DNA from: Fen-1254 sp963769605
GTDB lineage: Bacteria; Bacteroidota; Ignavibacteria; UBA10030
NCBI GenBank assembly: GCA_963769605.1
Contig: CAVYML010000009.1
Coordinates: 1 to 64,000, forward strand
Length of the DNA: 64,000 nucleotides
Direction: 5' to 3'
Below are positions 28,899 through 37,570 of this stretch, piece by piece. A program made the translations under genes and the position numbers. The notes beneath the pieces were generated by a model, which saw only the letters and a list, made by a program, of their open reading frames with translations, was not told the DNA's origin and searched no databases. The first letter of the stretch is position 1; each line of letters begins with the position of its first letter.

Positions 28899-29150
28899 TC
28901 CGTCTTTATAATAACGAATATAGCGTTGATTATCAAACACGCAATCAGTTAAGTTCCCAATCTGCGTAATCCAAGCAATCATCTGCGAAATCTCCTATCT
29001 GCGTTCAATCTGCAGCCGGAGGCCTCAGAATGTCATCCCGTGTTAACGGGATTCAACATTTTAAATCATAACCTGTCTAATCAATCTGCGCCCAATCTGT
29101 GGAATCTGAGAAATCATTGATAATGTTCAATGATTTGATTAACTTAAATG
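28899..29150. repeat. Intergenic region with TCTGCGTAATC-type repeats
   Basis: Promoter side of the His/Cys-rich gene (box CTTTATAATAACGAA at 28904-28918), then degenerate repeat units such as AATCTGCGTAATCC and AATCTGCGCCCAATCTG around 28960-29110. These recur at 31800-31860, 36510-36605 and 37570-37675. Confidence 0.45.
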
Positions 29151-29242
29151 AGGCGATGGAGTTCGCCTTAAAATATCCCGAAGGTTCATCGGGATTGATG
29201 ACTCCTGCATCGAAGCGAATTGCTTGCGAGGTAGGGGTTTTT
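29151..29242 (+). promoter_or_regulatory. Fluoride riboswitch (crcB RNA) with overlapping intrinsic terminator
   Basis: GGCGATGGAGTTCGCC (29152-29167) and TGATGACTCCT (29197-29206) match the conserved core of the fluoride riboswitch. Between them TCCCGA and TCGGGA form the middle stem. ACTCCTGCATCG (29201-29212) can pair with CGAGGTAGGGGT (29227-29238), about 11 of 12 positions, followed by five T. This is an intrinsic terminator that uses the ACTCCT of the aptamer, so fluoride binding should prevent termination and switch on crcB. The crcB start is about 20 bases further. Confidence 0.9.
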
Positions 29243-29261
29243 CGTTTTATGAGAGGATGAA

Positions 29262-29639
29262 ATGGTTCGCAATTATTTATATGTGTTTTTCGGCGGCGGT
29301 TTAGGTTCTTCCCTCAGATATTGGCTGTCAGGCGTAATACCGCGCTACACGGGAAGCCAGTTCCCATACGGAATTTTGATCGTCAATATCATTGGATGCT
29401 TCTTTATCGGATTTCTTATGTCGGCCTTGGAAGAACGATTTCTAATGAATTCTTCACTTCGTGTTTTACTTACAATCGGCATTATCGGCGGTTTTACAAC
29501 CTTCTCGACATTCAGTTATGAAACCCTCGCAATGATGCGGGACAGCGAATTTTTAAAAGCTTCCCTCTACGTCGGGCTTTCTCTTACACTTGGTCTGGGC
29601 GGCACATATCTTGGTTCACTTATGGGCAAACTCATTTAA
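29262..29639 (+). CDS. crcB: Fluoride exporter CrcB (Fluc channel)
   Basis: 125 aa with four membrane segments. Family motifs are GGGLGSSLRYWLSG near the N-terminus, GILIVNIIGCF (with the pore Asn) and the GGFTTFSTFSYE signature near residue 75. Fluc proteins form dual-topology dimers that let fluoride leave the cytoplasm. GAGAGG precedes the ATG. It is the first gene after the fluoride riboswitch, so induction by fluoride is expected. Confidence 0.95.
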   Translation: MVRNYLYVFFGGGLGSSLRYWLSGVIPRYTGSQFPYGILIVNIIGCFFIGFLMSALEERFLMNSSLRVLLTIGIIGGFTTFSTFSYETLAMMRDSEFLKASLYVGLSLTLGLGGTYLGSLMGKLI

Positions 29640-29655
29640 CCGGAAAAGGTGATCG

Positions 29656-30006
29656 ATGAAACTTTCAGGCGACGGTAAACTCTTGCGCATCTTTATCGGT
29701 GAATCGGATAAATTTCACCATCAAGCGCTCTTCGAATCCATCATATACGCAGCCAAGGAAAAAAAATTAGCCGGCTGTACGGTCTTGCGCGGGATCGAAG
29801 GCTATGGCGCCGACAGCCATGTCATACATACGGCAAAAATTTTGAGATTATCCGAAGATCTTCCCATCGTGATCGAACTCGTCGACACAGAGGAGAAAAT
29901 CAGGGCATTCCTGCCTGACATAGAACAAATGATTGAAGCATCGGGCTGCGGAGCGATGATAACACTTGAAAAAGCGGAAATAATCCGATACAGTCATGGA
30001 AAATGA
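29656..30006 (+). CDS. DUF190 family protein
   Basis: 116 aa, soluble, with the ferredoxin-like PII/CutA-type pattern of DUF190: LRIFIGESDKFHHQALFESI, GCTVLRGIEGYG and a C-terminal beta strand. DUF190 genes commonly accompany crcB; their biochemical role is unknown. It starts 16 bases after the crcB stop (AAAAGG upstream of ATG) and is in the same transcription unit under the fluoride riboswitch. Confidence 0.9.
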   Translation: MKLSGDGKLLRIFIGESDKFHHQALFESIIYAAKEKKLAGCTVLRGIEGYGADSHVIHTAKILRLSEDLPIVIELVDTEEKIRAFLPDIEQMIEASGCGAMITLEKAEIIRYSHGK

Positions 30007-30120
30007 TTGCGGACTTGAATATGTCGGTAAAACGAAACAATCCGGCACGGTGTGTGGATGCCAATGAACCCTGCTACGGAATAACGTTAACAAAACAAAA
30101 AAAGAATAAGGAGATGCAAG

Positions 30121-31410
30121 ATGAATGTTAAAGCCATAATCGCACGTCAAGTCCTCGATTCACGAGGCAATCCGACTGTTGAAGCAGAAGTCAGACTCGA
30201 CAATGGAATAACAGGAAGAGCAATCGTACCATCAGGTGCGTCCACGGGCGAAAAGGAGGCTGTGGAACTTCGAGATGGAGATAAATCAAAATATCTCGGC
30301 AAAGGCGTCCTTAAGGCAGTTGAGAATGTCAATACGAAGATTGCACCTGCTCTTATCGGAATGGAAATAACAGCGCAGCGTGCAATTGATGCAGCAATGA
30401 TCGAATTGGATGGAACCCCGAACAAGTCCAAACTCGGCGCTAATGCAATCCTTGCTGTTTCGATGGCCGCCGCGCATGCTGCCGCGCATGCAGTCGGCCT
30501 GCCCTTATACCGTTATCTTGGCGGATCGAATGCTGCGCTTCTGCCGGTTCCATGCATGAATATTATCAACGGCGGCAAACATGCAGACAATAATGTCGAC
30601 TTCCAGGAATTTATGATTGCCCCGCATAACGCGCCAAGCTTTGAAGAAGCAATTCGTATGGGAATTGAAGTGTTCCATACATTAAAGGGTGTGCTGGTGA
30701 AAAAAGGATACAACACAGCAGTCGGCGATGAAGGCGGATTTGCTCCGAGCTTGAAATCTAATGTAGAAGCCGTCGAAGTAATACTGGAAGCCATCACGAA
30801 AGCAAATTACAAACCCGGCAGCGATGTCTCCATTTGTCTCGATCCGGCGGCAAGCGAAATGTGGGAAGACGGTAAATATCTTTTCTTCAAATCCGATAAG
30901 TCGACAAAAACTTCCGAAGAAATGGTAAAGCAATGGGCAGATTGGGCGCGGCAATATCCAATCGTACTTCTTGAAGACGGCATGGCAGAAAACGATTGGA
31001 AGGGCTGGAAAATGCTGACGGATGAAATAGGGAAAAAGATTGAATTAGTGGGAGACGATGTTTTCTGTACAAATCCTGCCATCCTCGCAAAAGGTATTGA
31101 GGCAGGCATCGCAAATTCCGTTCTTATCAAGCTCAATCAAATCGGAAGCGTCACGGAAACGCTCGACACCATCGAGTTGGCAAAGAAAAATAATTATAAT
31201 TGCTTCGTTTCGCATCGCTCCGGTGAAACGGAAGATACAACTATTGCCGATCTAACAGTTGCCGTCTCTGCAGGACATTTGAAAACGGGCTCCGGATGCC
31301 GCAGCGAGCGCATTGCGAAGTTTAATCAATTGATACGCATCGAGCAGGAACTCGGCAAGCAAGCCCGCTTTGCAGGTAAATCCACATTTAAAACAAGTGT
31401 GACTTTATAA
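30121..31410 (+). CDS. eno: Enolase
   Basis: 429 aa, full length. Motifs: SGASTGEKEAVELRDGD (substrate loop), the VGDEGGFAPS region (catalytic acid), acidic Mg2+ ligands in CLDP and LLEDGM, LIKLNQIGS (catalytic Lys) and SHRSGETEDT. It interconverts 2-phosphoglycerate and phosphoenolpyruvate in the cytosol. AAGGAGATGCAAG precedes the ATG. It follows DUF190 by about 115 bases with no obvious terminator and probably belongs to the fluoride-controlled operon. Enolase is a main target of fluoride, so raising its level would help resistance. Whether it is the only enolase of the genome cannot be seen here. Confidence 0.95.
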   Translation: MNVKAIIARQVLDSRGNPTVEAEVRLDNGITGRAIVPSGASTGEKEAVELRDGDKSKYLGKGVLKAVENVNTKIAPALIGMEITAQRAIDAAMIELDGTPNKSKLGANAILAVSMAAAHAAAHAVGLPLYRYLGGSNAALLPVPCMNIINGGKHADNNVDFQEFMIAPHNAPSFEEAIRMGIEVFHTLKGVLVKKGYNTAVGDEGGFAPSLKSNVEAVEVILEAITKANYKPGSDVSICLDPAASEMWEDGKYLFFKSDKSTKTSEEMVKQWADWARQYPIVLLEDGMAENDWKGWKMLTDEIGKKIELVGDDVFCTNPAILAKGIEAGIANSVLIKLNQIGSVTETLDTIELAKKNNYNCFVSHRSGETEDTTIADLTVAVSAGHLKTGSGCRSERIAKFNQLIRIEQELGKQARFAGKSTFKTSVTL

Positions 31411-31500
31411 CGCTCGATGAGCGGATTGCAAAGATTTGGTGCAGATAATAAATTCCGCATTGAAAGAACAATCTGAGCAGTTGCCCTATGCAGGTGCATT

Positions 31501-31713
31501 GTGTTTTATATTTCGATAACGATCGGAGCGGCCTTTGGATTTATCGCTTCGCTCATGGCATTTGTAATAACATGGAATGAATGAGAAAAGCATTAATTTG
31601 AAAACCAGCGGCTTTGGCGCGAATCTCTTCAAGCGGCTGGTTTTACTTTTCTGTTTTTTCTCTTATTGTCGATGCTGATCGGCTATATCATTGCACGATA
31701 TGGTATAAAATAA
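31501..31713 (+). pseudogene. Small two-helix membrane protein, apparently frameshifted
   Basis: GTG 31501 opens a 27-residue frame with one hydrophobic helix (TIGAAFGFIASLMAFVITW) ending at TGA 31584. An ATG at 31577 overlaps it and reads MNEKSINLKTSGFGANLFKR, then a hydrophobic start. Shifting one base in the T-rich stretch near 31640 gives LFFLLLSMLIGYIIARYGIK and TAA at 31713. Together these look like one or two small membrane proteins broken by a single base. Not a certain gene. Confidence 0.35.
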
Positions 31714-31938
31714 TATCTCACGAAGAAAAATCAGGATTCTCAAAGGAAAGCAGTAAGCATTTATACTTGCTGCTTTCCAGCATCCATATTATCTGTGTTC
31801 CATCAGTGAAATCTGTGTAATCAACTATCTGCGTTTAATCTGCGTAATCTGCGCAATCATCATTGCAGCTGCTTGAAGAGATACGGAAAAATGCTTACTG
31901 TTTAGTACCAATGAAATTGTGAATAAAGGAGATCTCTC
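31714..31938. repeat. Intergenic stretch with TCTGCG-AATC repeats
   Basis: 31790-31860 contains consecutive degenerate units (ATCTGTGT, ATCTGCGTTTAATCTGCG, TAATCTGCGCAATCATC). The ZIP gene has AAAGGAG just before its start at the end of this stretch. Confidence 0.45.
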
Positions 31939-32658
31939 ATGATTGTAATGAGTATTGGTGCAGCTGCGTTTATCGCAACTTTTCTCGGAGGATTATTTGC
32001 GCTCAAGTTTAAAGACAAGCTGCACCTCATCACGGGATTCAGTGCGGGTGCAATCATCGGCGTTGCGTTCTTCGATCTTCTTCCAGAAGCTGTTACCCTA
32101 AAAAATGAACATCAAGGAATTTCAACGATATCGCTCATGATCGGTATCGGGTTTATCGTCTATATGATTTTAGAGCGAGCGATTGTTGTGCATTCGTCTC
32201 ATGAAAGCGGCTGTGAAAATTCCAGACATCGCGGTATTCTTGGTGCGGGCAGCCTCTCAATCCATAGTTTTCTGGACGGAGTGATTATCGGCCTTGCGTT
32301 CCAAATTTCCAATTCAGTCGGAACAATCGTAACGGTGGCGGTTCTTACCCACGATTTCTCCGACGGCATCAATACAGTAACAATGATTGTGCGAAGCAAA
32401 GGAGAACGCAGACAAGCGTTGCGTTGGCTGATTGCAGATGCGTTCGCACCGGTTCTTGGAATTTGCACGACATTCTTCTATTCTATCCCAAAAGAAGCAC
32501 TAAGCATCGTCCTAAGCGTTTTCTGCGGATGTTTTATTTATATCGGGGCAAGTGATCTTCTCCCTGAAAGTCATCACGCCCATCCCAAGACTTTCACAAC
32601 CTTCATGACGCTTCTTGGTATGGCAACACTCTATGCTGTTATACAAATTGCGGGGTGA
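31939..32658 (+). CDS. ZIP family metal transporter
   Basis: 239 aa with about eight membrane helices. The HSFLDGVIIGLAF segment (helix 4, His/Asp) and THDFSDGINTVTM (helix 5, His/Asp) are the paired metal-site helices of the ZIP family. AAAGGAGATCTCTC precedes the ATG. ZIP proteins take up Zn2+ or other divalent metals into the cytoplasm. It faces a CDF efflux gene encoded on the opposite strand with about 45 bases between stops. Confidence 0.9.
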   Translation: MIVMSIGAAAFIATFLGGLFALKFKDKLHLITGFSAGAIIGVAFFDLLPEAVTLKNEHQGISTISLMIGIGFIVYMILERAIVVHSSHESGCENSRHRGILGAGSLSIHSFLDGVIIGLAFQISNSVGTIVTVAVLTHDFSDGINTVTMIVRSKGERRQALRWLIADAFAPVLGICTTFFYSIPKEALSIVLSVFCGCFIYIGASDLLPESHHAHPKTFTTFMTLLGMATLYAVIQIAG

Positions 32659-32702
32659 GTGGATTGCTGGAAGTACTGGGGGAAAGTGATAAAAGATGAA
32701 GG

Positions 32703-33353
32703 TTAACTGTCCGCAATTATGCCTTCACCCTCTTGTGAGGTATCATGTTTGCAAACGACATCTTCAGGCCACAGCAATTGCTTGCCGCTTGCTCTCATCT
32801 CATTCATGGTTGACCACATAAACCAGAACGCTATGCCGATACTGATCAAAGAATCAAATTCAGGTCTCCCCGTCATCCCGACAAGGATACTCGCAAGAAC
32901 CGGTACTAAAGACACGTACGTATCGCCAAGGTTGTGAATGTACGCCAGCCGAATTGCTGCATTCTGTCTGCGAACATTCTTTAACGATTGCGCAACAAAC
33001 CAGTTTCCTAACGCTGCAAGCAGTCCGACAATGGCCGGGGATAGTGCAAGAATCGGAACCGGATAAAAAAAGCGATGGATTGCTTGAACAATAAGGATCG
33101 CACTTATGAAAATCAATCCGACAGAATTCAGAAGATTGGCAAATCTTTGAAGATTTTTAGAAAGCTTTGCCGCGAGCGTATAGACAAGATATAGGCACAC
33201 AAGGGCGAGTTCATCTGAAAGATTGTGAATGCCATCCATAATCAGGCTCATGCTCCCTGTTTTGAACCCGGCTATTCCTTCACCGACAAAGATTATGGAG
33301 TTTAAGCTTGATGCAATCGCAAGCGACTTGCGAACGTGCGCTATGATTATTTC
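32703..33353 (-). CDS. CDF (cation diffusion facilitator) efflux protein, 5' end unclear
   Basis: The first ATG (33251, MSLIMDGIHNLSDE) would cut off the first membrane helix, because the same frame continues upstream with EIIIAHVRKSLAIASSLNSI and FVGEGIAGFKTGS, typical CDF helix 1. No start codon exists in this frame before a stop. An ATG at 33400 opens a different frame that would join after a C6 run near 33361-33366, so a single-base indel is likely. Metal-site motifs: MDGIHNLSDE (helix 2, Asp/His) and YIHNLGDTYVS (helix 5). The product lacks a long C-terminal cytoplasmic domain. Role: export of Zn2+ or similar from the cytoplasm. Confidence 0.7.
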   Translation of the reverse strand, partial: EIIIAHVRKSLAIASSLNSIIFVGEGIAGFKTGSMSLIMDGIHNLSDELALVCLYLVYTLAAKLSKNLQRFANLLNSVGLIFISAILIVQAIHRFFYPVPILALSPAIVGLLAALGNWFVAQSLKNVRRQNAAIRLAYIHNLGDTYVSLVPVLASILVGMTGRPEFDSLISIGIAFWFMWSTMNEMRASGKQLLWPEDVVCKHDTSQEGEGIIADS

Positions 33354-33362
33354 TAAATTTGG

Positions 33363-33390
33363 GGGGAGTGAACGATCAAGCTCACTCCCC
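33363..33390. repeat. 9-base inverted repeat
   Basis: GGGGAGTGA (33363-33371) and TCACTCCCC (33382-33390) can form a hairpin at the 5' end of the CDF gene. It could be regulatory or incidental. Confidence 0.4.
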
Positions 33391-33458
33391 AGGTATTCAT
33401 CAAAAATATTTCGTAATTGCTCAGTGCATTATGAAACAATTGTTTTTTACTGGTTTTC

Positions 33459-33516
33459 AATCCCCCTTTTTCCCCCTTTTAAACAAAAGGGGGAGACTCT
33501 GTAAGAGAGGGGGATT
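33459..33516. terminator. Long C/T-rich hairpin, likely terminator or repeat
   Basis: TCCCCCTTTT (33471-33480) pairs perfectly with AAAAGGGGGA (33485-33494), loop AAAC. An outer pair AATCCCCCT (33459-33467) / AGGGGGATT (33508-33516) extends the stem. It lies between the TonB receptor stop and the CDF start, both on the minus strand. Confidence 0.55.
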
Positions 33517-33557
33517 TTTAATCTTTTAAATATCACGTTGAGTAATTACAATATTTC

Positions 33558-35981
33558 TTAAATATGAACGGCAACTTTAAAAACAACGTTCCGTGGTTCT
33601 TCAAAACTTGCTGCGCTGAAATACGCACCTTTAATCAAATGTTCATGATCAAGCAAGTTGGTGACATAGATTGAAGGCTCAAGTGTAGCGCCTCCCGTCA
33701 AATGGAATGTATATCCTCCACCGATATTGAAAATCCATGATGGAGTTGTATGCGCAGCCTGATTAAAATCGAATAATCCAGTTCCAAACGAGATAGCGTT
33801 TCCATTTGTGAGCCCTGATCCGTAAATCGCAACAAGATTGGCAAACCAATCTTGGGGTTGATAATTGAGACCCGTAACAATGGAAAGCCGTTGATCGTGA
33901 TCGAGATCCGTTGCCGGCCCGTCGCTATCAAGCGGTAAGAATCCGCCGCTAATGAGACCGGTTCCGTAGGCGTGAATAATCGATGTGTTCATATAACCGG
34001 AAAAAGGAATAACAGGATCGCTGTACGAAAGTCCAAGTTCAATACCCGTTGTACGCACTTGTGCAATGTTCACGGGGGTTTTGATTGCCGACGATCCGAT
34101 GGTTTGATCATCAACTCCCGGTGTGGCATATTTGTAGAACACGTCGGCCTTACTGCGTAAACCGAATACGAATAGATGCGTGTATACCGCTTCATAAAAA
34201 TCATCCCTCTCCGCCAGCGTCGGCACGAGTGCAACGTTTGAGCCGTTGAAATTAACCGCGATAGATTTCAGACCCTCGATATTGGTCGGCATGAACATGC
34301 GTCCATAATACAAATAGGCCGTATTGTCCTCATCCATTAAAAAATTCCATCGAATGCGCGGACTAATTTGGCTTTGGAGAGGCATATCCGGAGCAATATG
34401 TTGGTCATATCGGGTGCCTAATTCGAACGATGTCCATTCCATGGGATGCCATTCAGCTTGCAGGAACAAGCCGAAATCCGATCCGCTAAAATCAGTTACC
34501 AAAGAAGGGCCAGTGTTGCCGGCAGAATCATGTGAAGTAAAATTTTCCACTCCGGTCGTTGCGCTGAAATTAAAGCCCGCTTTATACATAAACTCGTGAG
34601 AAATCCTCTTGTCAAACGTAGACCGTATACCCAGCGTTGTGAAACTCCGATTCTCTCCAATCAGATATCTGTTCGTGTCTCCGACAAATTGAGAGAGCGC
34701 AGGATCGTTGCTGCCCGGAGAGTAGATCAATCCGCCTTCGCGTGCATAAACACCAGCAAAAAAGTTTGATTCTCGGTCTGCATCCGCATTGAGGGTGCGG
34801 TAATACGAAAGAGTTTGAAACGAGTTTGTTGTGGTCTGCATATCATTGGCAATTTGCTCCACGGAATCAAACGGGATTTGCGTGTTCGTTCTGCCGAAAT
34901 TCAAATTTGTCGTTATATAGTCAACGTCACTCAATATATAATCAGCTTTGCCGTACAAAAAATAATCCTGCCCGTGGTCATGAAATAGTTGTTCGACGGG
35001 CTGATCGATGCGGCGATCGGTTTCCTGGCGCGAGCCTGAAATAAAGAAGCCGAGATTACCAACGTGATCGCTCATCGATAAAGCCTGGCCGTCGGAATTC
35101 AAAGCACGAAACGGCCCAACTCGTTCTGATTCTTCGGATGGATCAGACACTAAGTAGCTTCCTACATATGTCGAAGCATCCAGATGAAATGCTCCGGTTG
35201 GCACTCGATTTTGCAGATCAATAATTGCGGCATTTTGTCCGCCGTATTCCGCTGAAAATCCTCCCGTGATAAATGTAGCACGATCTATAACTTTTTGATC
35301 GACGACATCATTGAGTCCGCCGAACACGCCAAGCGGGACAGGAAGCCCGTCAACGTAGTAGGTGAATTCTCCATGTTGCCCCCTAATGTGTACCTCGCCC
35401 GTCGGGGCGCGTGCTGCTCCTAAAATGTTTTCCTGTACCAGGTTCGTCATCTGAGCGGTCGGCGTAGGGTGAAATGTTTCAGATTCGAACACTTGGTTGC
35501 CGGTATTGAGATTAATGCTTGAAACGGCAAGTTCCCGCATCCCGACAACTTCCACGTCTTTTTCGGAGTTTCCTTGTGAGCGAAGAAATATCTGATATGT
35601 GGAATGATCGTTATCGATAACGATCGTGTCTGTAAAGGTCTTATAACCGACAAACCATGCTTGAACGGCATAACTGCCAGGTGCAATATCGCGAAATCGC
35701 GCCTGTCCGGCAGGGGATGTAACCTCTTCCGAAATAAACTTTCCATTTCGTTTTAATACGACACGTGCGAGTTCAATAGGTGTATTCCCGCTGGAATCGC
35801 TGACGGCCACTTTCCATTGAATGCCGCGTTCATTTCCGCTTGAGTTTATATCCGATTTATCCGGCGCTTCGGACGATGGTTTCAATATATAATTATAATG
35901 TGCTATTGGGTTCGATAAATTTTGTGCAAAAGAAAAATTAAAGAACACAAGCAAGGTTGTAAGAATAATAATTAAACGCAT
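33558..35981 (-). CDS. TonB-dependent outer-membrane receptor
   Basis: 807 aa. Signal peptide (residues about 1-19), then a carboxypeptidase-regulatory-like beta domain (about 50-135, PAGQARFRDIAPGSYAVQAWF), a plug domain (about 150-260, GEVHIRGQHGEFTYYVDGLPV) and a 22-strand-type barrel to the terminal aromatic region (FKVAVHI). GAAGGAAAT precedes the ATG. Ligand unknown; its position beside ZIP and CDF genes and downstream of a small His/Cys-rich protein makes metal (zinc) uptake the best guess. Confidence 0.9.
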   Translation of the reverse strand: MRLIIILTTLLVFFNFSFAQNLSNPIAHYNYILKPSSEAPDKSDINSSGNERGIQWKVAVSDSSGNTPIELARVVLKRNGKFISEEVTSPAGQARFRDIAPGSYAVQAWFVGYKTFTDTIVIDNDHSTYQIFLRSQGNSEKDVEVVGMRELAVSSINLNTGNQVFESETFHPTPTAQMTNLVQENILGAARAPTGEVHIRGQHGEFTYYVDGLPVPLGVFGGLNDVVDQKVIDRATFITGGFSAEYGGQNAAIIDLQNRVPTGAFHLDASTYVGSYLVSDPSEESERVGPFRALNSDGQALSMSDHVGNLGFFISGSRQETDRRIDQPVEQLFHDHGQDYFLYGKADYILSDVDYITTNLNFGRTNTQIPFDSVEQIANDMQTTTNSFQTLSYYRTLNADADRESNFFAGVYAREGGLIYSPGSNDPALSQFVGDTNRYLIGENRSFTTLGIRSTFDKRISHEFMYKAGFNFSATTGVENFTSHDSAGNTGPSLVTDFSGSDFGLFLQAEWHPMEWTSFELGTRYDQHIAPDMPLQSQISPRIRWNFLMDEDNTAYLYYGRMFMPTNIEGLKSIAVNFNGSNVALVPTLAERDDFYEAVYTHLFVFGLRSKADVFYKYATPGVDDQTIGSSAIKTPVNIAQVRTTGIELGLSYSDPVIPFSGYMNTSIIHAYGTGLISGGFLPLDSDGPATDLDHDQRLSIVTGLNYQPQDWFANLVAIYGSGLTNGNAISFGTGLFDFNQAAHTTPSWIFNIGGGYTFHLTGGATLEPSIYVTNLLDHEHLIKGAYFSAASFEEPRNVVFKVAVHI

Positions 35982-36066
35982 ATTTCCTTCTCCTCGATAT
36001 AGGAATGAATGAGAACTCCGAAAGAAAATTTTTCAGTGTTCCGTTTTTAAATTGTAAAAAGAGAGA

Positions 36067-36426
36067 TTAACCGAGAAGAGAAGGCGGACCGCGACGGGAG
36101 AAAGAACGAAAGAGATGGTCTTGAATAAGATGCGGAGATGTAATGGTCGGAGCAGTACCAACCACTTGGACCTCGCCAAAATCCAGCGAGATTTGATCGG
36201 GGGCGATTCTGCTGTGTGCTGAGAGACAGATACTGCATTCGGAATGTTCCGACAACGGAATCTGTTTGCAGTGATCGGCATCTTCATGCGGAAAAAACCG
36301 GGCTTCGAATGATCCGCTGGGGACAATGGGATGGTCATGGATGAAATCATGCAGTCCGAAACCGACAAGATGACTCGCAAGAATAAGGAGAACAAGTATT
36401 TTATTTTTTTTCTTCACGGCCATCAT
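36067..36426 (-). CDS. Small exported His/Cys-rich protein, second copy type
   Basis: 119 aa. MAVKKKNK and a hydrophobic segment (ILVLLILASHLVGFG) form a signal peptide. The mature part has HDFIHDHP, HEDADHCKQ and HSECSICLSAHS, so many His and a Cys-x2-Cys. The C-terminus RRGPPSLLG recalls the APPQF end of the protein at 28593-28898. It lies 85 bases upstream of the TonB receptor on the same strand, so an operon is likely. Inference: periplasmic metal-binding partner of the receptor. Confidence 0.65.
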   Translation of the reverse strand: MMAVKKKNKILVLLILASHLVGFGLHDFIHDHPIVPSGSFEARFFPHEDADHCKQIPLSEHSECSICLSAHSRIAPDQISLDFGEVQVVGTAPTITSPHLIQDHLFRSFSRRGPPSLLG

Positions 36427-36438
36427 TCTAAGGTGGTT

Positions 36439-36454
36439 CTTATTATAACGAAGA
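36439..36454 (-). promoter_or_regulatory. Candidate promoter or operator box shared with 28904-28918
   Basis: On the minus strand TTCGTTATAATAAG lies about 13 bases before the ATG. The other His/Cys-rich gene has TTCGTTATTATAAAG at almost the same place. The TATAAT-like core could be a -10 element, and the TTCGTT part may be a regulator site. Confidence 0.35.
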
Positions 36455-36504
36455 TTTTAACGAGAAGTTCCAAAATAATCAAGGTTATGTGCATCATTAA
36501 TTTG

Positions 36505-36607
36505 CGCAATCAACTATCTTTGTACAATCCGTGAAATCTGCGTAATCAATCTGTACAATCTAATATCTGCGTACAATCCGTGAAATCTGCGCAATCAATC
36601 TGCGTAA
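36505..36607. repeat. TCTGCGTAATC-type tandem repeats, left of pirin gene
   Basis: Two units of the form ATCTGCGTACAATCCGTGAA followed by ATCTGCGTAATC or ATCTGCGCAATC. Near-identical text occurs at 37571-37675 on the other side of the pirin gene. Confidence 0.7.
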
Positions 36608-37504
36608 TCATTTTATAAACGTGTCATTCCGCAGATCGTTCATCGCCTGTTTAATTTCTTCCTGAGTATTCATAACAATGGGACCGTACCATGCAATAGG
36701 TTCTTTAATCGGTTTTCCGGAGACGAGCAGAAAGCGCATCCCCTTCTCTCCCGCCTGCACGGATACCTCATCGCCTTTATCGAATAAAATCATAGAACGG
36801 TTGCCGAGTTCTGCCTGCTTCGAATTTACGGACCCGACAAGTTCCGTCTGTACTCCTTGAGGCGCCGAAGTTCCGCGAAAATTTCCGCTTCCATCAAAAA
36901 TATATGCAAACGTATGCCGGAATGTTTCCACCGGCAAAATTTTCCGTTTTCCCGGCGGCACCCAAACATCCAGATATTGAGGATCCGCTGCAATGCCTTC
37001 TACGGGTCCGATCTTTCCCCGGAAGTTTCCGCAAACGACACGGATGCGAGTACCGTCGTCGTCCATAAGTTCCGGAATTTCCTTTGCCCCGATATCCTGA
37101 TAACGCGGTTTAGTCATTTTTTGTGAAGAAGGAAGATTTGCCCAGAGCTGAAAACCATGCATTCGCCCGTTCGGATCCCCTTTCGGCATCTCCTGATGAA
37201 GTATCCCGCTCCCGGCGGTCATCCATTGAACATCGCCGGCTGCAAGCGTGCCGCTGTTGCCAAGGCTGTCGCCGTGATTGACCGATCCGGCAAGCACATA
37301 CGTAATGGTTTCTATTCCCCGGTGCGGATGCCATGGAAATCCTGCAAGATAATCTTCAGGACGCTCGTTGCGAAAATCATCGAAAAGGAGAAACGGGTCG
37401 AACTCGGCGGTATCTCCGAAACCGAACGCGCGCTGCAGCTTTACTCCCGCTCCTTCAAGAGTCGGTTTAGTCCGAATGATTTGTTTGATAGGCCGTAGAG
37501 ACAT
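36608..37504 (-). CDS. Pirin family protein
   Basis: I start at 37504 because AAGGAACAAATCT precedes that ATG; the frame extends further upstream without support. 298 aa, bicupin. PFLLFDDFRNERPEDYLAGFPWHPHRGIETITYVL is the pirin signature with metal-ligand His residues, followed by GDVQWMTAGSGILHQEMP (second His/Glu part). Some pirins have quercetinase activity or act as redox regulators; the role here is not defined. It is flanked on both sides by almost identical repeat blocks. Confidence 0.93.
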   Translation of the reverse strand: MSLRPIKQIIRTKPTLEGAGVKLQRAFGFGDTAEFDPFLLFDDFRNERPEDYLAGFPWHPHRGIETITYVLAGSVNHGDSLGNSGTLAAGDVQWMTAGSGILHQEMPKGDPNGRMHGFQLWANLPSSQKMTKPRYQDIGAKEIPELMDDDGTRIRVVCGNFRGKIGPVEGIAADPQYLDVWVPPGKRKILPVETFRHTFAYIFDGSGNFRGTSAPQGVQTELVGSVNSKQAELGNRSMILFDKGDEVSVQAGEKGMRFLLVSGKPIKEPIAWYGPIVMNTQEEIKQAMNDLRNDTFIK

Positions 37505-37570
37505 AGATTTGTTCCTTTTAAATCTAAAACAACGAACGCCGCCCGCTTGTTCCTCAATTTGACCGGCCAT

